Under the pieces are notes generated by a model. It was not told where the DNA came from and ran no database searches. It saw nothing but the letters and a program-made list of their open reading frames with translations. Below, piece after piece: positions 60,001 through 64,000 of a stretch of DNA of 64,000 nt. The stretch comes from Siphonodentalium dalli (taxonomy: Eukaryota; Mollusca; Scaphopoda; Gadilida; Siphonodentaliidae). Positions within the stretch are counted from its first letter, which is position 1. Every line of letters starts with the position of its first letter. A program made the position numbers and the translations under genes. The stretch is taken from assembly GCA_032622095.1 (NCBI GenBank), contig CP136067.1, forward strand, positions 134,791,990-134,855,989, given 5' to 3'.

Positions 60001-61607
60001 AAACGTTAAGATTAGAGGGACCCTACTCCCAGGAAGTGGTGAATACTTTGTCGGTGTGCGCGACCTAGATTTTTCAGACAAAGAAATGGAAGCTGGTCCA
60101 GATAATTATGGACGTGACGTGGCATATCAGAATCTGTTATCATGTAATTGTTCTGATATAACTATTCGGCGCACCTACGCTTACGGCCATTATCGGCGCT
60201 AAGTAGAGACTGGATTTCGAAATGCCACATTGCGATATTAATTGTGGTGTTTCATATTTCCAGAAGGATACGAGCTATGTTATGCGTTTTTATACCTTTA
60301 AGTTAAATAGTAGATGGTTTATGTACAGTTTCGTACATACATACCGATATTATGACAAAAAGTTGAAATTAATATGTGAAAATATCGATTTCTTTTCAAT
60401 TTCTAGCCGCCAATTTAGCAGCGATATTGGCTGTGAGTATCAATTGCCAAACCCTAATGAATACTTCATGTCACTATTCCATATCAACATGTAATGGTGG
60501 ATAGAAATCGCGAAACAATAACGCCCATCGTAAGAAAGTAAAGTAATGTAGACTTGTTTTCAAATTTCGGTCGCCATTTTGGCCACCATCTTCGATTTGG
60601 AAAACAATTTCTTGCATGAGATGTAATGTAATTACTTCACCTCAGTATTTCCAACTCAATTGTAAGCATGGGTGGATTTGTCTCGACAATAATGCCCAAT
60701 GATGTGAATATGAGGGAATTTCGGTGATTTTTCAAAATCTGTCCGCCATTGTGGGCGCCATTTTGGATTTGGGGGACTTTTATTTGGATATGGTACAAGG
60801 AAAGTTCTTCGCCTAAGTGTTCCCAACTTACAATAGTAAGCAGGTGTGGAGTTGTCATGACAGTAATGCTCACTGGTGTTAAAATCAGCGATTTTCGGCG
60901 ATTTTTTATTTCTGGTGGCCATTTTGGCCGCCATCTTGGATTTGGGTAAATATTCCTCAACTCAGGTATAAGAGGAATCCTAGCTCGAGTATCTCCTGCA
61001 AATATATATGCATGGGTGTTGTTATAATAGCAATAACATTCATTGATTCGAAACATAACATCGCGTTATTAACGGAGATTCGGCTTTGGCCTATGATACC
61101 GTCATTTGGGAAAACGTGATATCGGACAAAAATATCCCGCAATGAATGCATATTATGGTCCCCATATGTTCGCCAATGACTCCTCTATATGACAAATGTA
61201 TAACATGACGCACATATTCTAACATTTTCCCACAGAGACAAACGAAAGGTGGTAACATGTCAGAAAAATAGCATATTTTCACATTTCGGCGGCCATCTTG
61301 GCCGCCATATTGGATTCTGGTGTCGGATTTTTGGCTAATTTGTAAGGATTATATATTAGCATAACGAATCGAGCGGAAAACAAGACCGCATGTGCTATCA
61401 TCTTTACTATAATGGCGATCAAAGAGACCTGGTGCATTTAAAAAAAATGGCCGCCATGATGGACGCCATCTTGTCTGGAGTCTCTGCGGCCACTTTTTTT
61501 TCTTGTTAACAAGTGAAAAAAATTAGAAGAGACCTTAAGGAAGAAAATTAGTGGGGTGAAGTTAAGTCCTGGGGGGGGTGCAGAGGTCGACCAATATCTC
61601 CTGGACT
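57088..61607. repeat. 4.5-kb imperfect palindrome (two inverted arms of about 2.2 kb)
   Basis: 57088 onward (GTCCAGGAGATATTGGTCGA) is the reverse complement of the sequence ending at 61607. The outer kilobase of each arm (57130-58140 and 60560-61590) is almost identical. From about 58380 inward the arms are clearly diverged but still alignable (for example CTAGTTTGTGG at 59139 and CCACAAACTAG at 59636), to a centre near 59350-59390. The 139-codon open frames at 57649 and at 61056 (minus) are simply the same sequence in the two arms. No transposase or clear target duplication is visible. Confidence 0.85.
57390..58400 (+). repeat. About 172-bp tandem units with ATGGCGGCC-type heads (left arm)
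   Basis: Unit heads CAAATCCAAGATGGCGGCCA, CAAATCCAAAATGGCGCCCA, CAAATCGAAGATGGCGGCCA and TCAATATGGCGGCCAACTGG begin near 57762, 57935, 58107 and 58268, 160-173 bases apart. Each head is followed by AAAAATCGCCGAAA-like and GGGCATTATTGTC-like blocks. Further heads at 57396, 57233 and 56733 fall near multiples of the same spacing. Mirror-image units occupy 60420-61470. Confidence 0.75.
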
Positions 61608-62400
61608 ATATCATTACCTATGAATATTCCAACTCATTGGAACCAAAATCGTTGCTGTGGCTCAAAATGGCTGCCAAGATGGCCGCCAAAATATGGAAAA
61701 TGGTAGATATTGCCCAAGTGTATCCTGCAATCGCTTACAAGTTGTGGTTGATGTATACAATTGGCTACTCTGCCTTCGTTTCATTGAATACTAACATGTA
61801 TGATGCGCCATGGTTAATTGTTACTATTGTCACCACTGACATCATCAGAAATATTGGATTTTCTCACAAACTTGACAAAAATATCGGCAAAAATCACTTT
61901 TCAGAATTCGACCATTTTTTTTTAATTTAAATGTAACTATCTTTGGTATGAAAGGTGTTTTTGATCTATCTTAAATGTCTCACACTACGGTGTATGTAGA
62001 CCAAATTGCTGAAGATGGCTTCCAAAATGGTAACCAAATTTGGTAAAAAGTTCATTTTTTACATAGATCCCGAATATTGTTCTCTGCGTTATCCGAAAAG
62101 GTAGCAAATTGTTACTCACTTGGCTATTATAAGTGTATGTTAATTAATTGACAACTACATGTTATATTCTGGTTGTCCCATCTCCATATGGAGTATGACA
62201 AATTCATTTTAAAGTTGCAGTTTGGAATTTTGCCGAGAACCTCTTTTGTGATTCTGGCCATATTATTGAAAGGAAATGGCCAGAACTTTGAGACGAACTG
62301 AGATAAACCATAATATATGGCTATTCTGGCCCACTAAAAATTGATCAACTGGATACAGTGTGGATGCCAAGATGGCAGCCAGTGAGTTACTGTATGATCA
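61608..62400 (+). repeat. Further diverged ATGGCNGCC-type units
   Basis: Motif pairs near 61668 (ATGGCTGCCAAGATGGCCGC), 62015 (GATGGCTTCCAAAATGG) and 62370 (AAGATGGCAGCCAG) are about 350 bases apart, twice the unit length. No gene seen. Confidence 0.6.
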
Positions 62401-63570
62401 TAGGTGATGTGCATGTATACAGGGAGTTATTGTATGGTTATGGATGATGTGAATATGTATACAAGGAGTGACTATAAGGTTATGAGTGGGGTGTCCATGG
62501 TGATATGTATATGTATACAAGGAGTGGCTGTATGGTCATGTGTGATGCGAATCGGTATACATGGAGTGAATGTACGGTGTATGGTTGTGTGTACCCAGTA
62601 CCAGTGTACCCGATGTGGCTGTATGGGCATTGGTGTGGTGTATGGATACGACGAGATTAACTACATGGTCATCTGTGTGTTGATTATGTATATATGGAGT
62701 GACTGTAAGGTCGTGGTGGGATTACAGGTGTACCTTGCGTGGCTGTATTGTGATATGTGGGTGTATATGTATAAATGTGCTGTCTGTTTGATCATGGATG
62801 GAGTGTGTGGATAAATAGGGAGTGATTTTCTGGTTATGGGTAATGTGTATAGGTGTATATGGAATGACTGTACGGTCATGATTGAAGTGTATATGCATAC
62901 TTGGAGTAAGCTGGATGGTCATTGGCGAGCGTGTGGGTATATAGGGAGTGTCTTTTTGGTAATGGTTGGGATGTATATTTATATATGTCGAGGATGTATT
63001 ATCATTGGTGGGTGCATAGGTAGTAGCTGTATGATCATGGATGAGTATACGTAAGTTGCTGAATTGTCATGTGGGAGGTGTACATGCACGTATGGCAGGT
63101 ATTAATGGTCGTGCCTACGGGTATTGGTATATCTGGAAGGGCTGAATGGCCATTGGTGAGATGTATATGTATACCTGGAATGAATCGATGGTCATGGGTG
63201 GGTTGTATATATATATATATCGAGTGGTTATATGACTATGGGTGTGGAGAATAGGTATACAGGTAGTGACTGTATGGTTAATGGTGAGGTAAATAGGCAT
63301 ACAAGGAGTGACTGCATGATCCTGAATGTGGTGAATATGTATACAGGGAATGACTATATGGCCACGCGTCAGGTGTGGGAGTATACCTGGTGTTCCTGCA
63401 TGGTGACTCGTGGCTGTACTGTCATTTGTGGTGTGTACGGGTATATCTATGGCTGTATGGTCATGGGTCAGATGTACGTGTATAAATTTGGTGACTATAT
63501 TGTCATTTGTGTGGTGTTTATGTACATATGGAGTGACTGTAAGGTAATGGGTGTGTTGTACATGTGAAAC
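62400..63570 (+). repeat. About 42-bp minisatellite, forward orientation
   Basis: Diverged units around GTATACAAGGAGTGACTGTA followed by TGGTCATGGGTG and a GTG-rich spacer. GTATAC starts at 62415, 62457, 62513 and 62555. Open frames of 60-136 codons over this array come from the repeat. Confidence 0.8.
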
Positions 63571-63684
63571 CTTCTGTGTCTATCGCTTTCCACAATAACT
63601 CAAGGATATGTTAATCAGATATGTTGACCATCCAACAGAGAGGTAATGTCATAGAGTTCTCCATCTTGATGGTGTTTATGTACA

Positions 63685-64000
63685 ATTGATGAAAACGATA
63701 GTCACCGATTACCACACAGTCACTCCATATATACATAAACACAACACAAATGACAATATTGTCACCCACTGTATACACGTACACATGACCCATGACCATA
63801 CAGTCATACTTGGTTATACCCGTACATACCACAACACATATGACCATACAGCCATGAGTCAGTCACAATGCAGGCACACCGGGTACACTCCTACATGACC
63901 CATAACCATATAGTCACTCCCTTATACATATTCACCACATTCATGATCATAAGTCAATTCTTGTATACCCATTTACCTCACCATTGGCCATACGGTTACC
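63685..64000 (-). repeat. About 42-bp minisatellite, inverted orientation
   Basis: The same unit appears as its reverse complement (CACAGTCACTCCATATATAC, CATGACCATACAGTCAT) to the window edge. The switch of strand lies between 63570 and 63685, in a short unrelated spacer. Confidence 0.8.

Noticed and set aside
62404-63567. Several open frames of 60-136 codons at the right edge
   Set aside because: They all lie on the 42-bp minisatellite, in both strands, with low-complexity composition.

Overview
The window is eukaryotic DNA, most likely from a marine invertebrate. It has low gene density, abundant MITEs and minisatellites, a Helitron-like element whose layout resembles the bivalve pearl/HINE type, a jockey/CR1-like LINE, a hAT transposon and a Polinton/Maverick-like element. 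I cannot fix the phylum from sequence alone. Only one fragment looks like an ordinary host gene: the first coding exon of a 2-oxoglutarate/Fe(II) dioxygenase-like protein at 55116-55271 on the minus strand. Almost everything else is mobile or repetitive.

The backbone is a direct tandem duplication. Copy A (about 4340-23757) and copy B (23758 to about 50813) are collinear and nearly identical. They meet at a junction that joins the inside of a hAT transposase to a C-tract copied from about 4345. Because each copy serves as an empty-site control for the other, later insertions can be read to the base. Copy A alone carries a 2761-bp Helitron-like element (4611-7371, 5' TC, 3' CTAG, inserted between A and T) and a 1.86-kb TIR element (about 12731-14590). 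Copy B alone carries a 4.1-kb LINE (about 25271-29395) and a 4702-bp Polinton-like element (33581-38282). The 66/31-bp satellite is about 2.4 kb in A and 5.7 kb in B. A false duplication (two haplotypes laid end to end in the assembly) is a serious alternative.

The Polinton-like element is the most notable object. It has 273-bp terminal inverted repeats starting AG, a 6-bp target duplication TACAAC, and the unoccupied site in copy A (14689-14694). Its cargo is a basic protein, a deoxynucleoside kinase, a small membrane protein, a protein with two PC4-like ssDNA-binding domains plus a Cys/His cluster, and, convergently, the exonuclease half of a protein-primed family B DNA polymerase. The polymerase palm, integrase, capsid, ATPase and protease are absent, so it is a non-autonomous, internally deleted derivative that nevertheless inserted recently, judging by its near-identical TIRs.

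The hAT element is complete in copy B (48467-52722; TIR CAGGGGTGGC, 8-bp TSD GTTCGATC) but frameshifted. In copy A it is cut by the duplication breakpoint. From about 56.1 kb to the right edge the sequence is repeat-only: a 4.5-kb inverted repeat (57088-61607) built partly from about 172-bp units headed by ATGGCGGCC-type motifs, then a 42-bp minisatellite that switches strand near 63.6 kb. The left edge (1-640) carries the same ATGGCGGCC-type motifs in inverse orientation.
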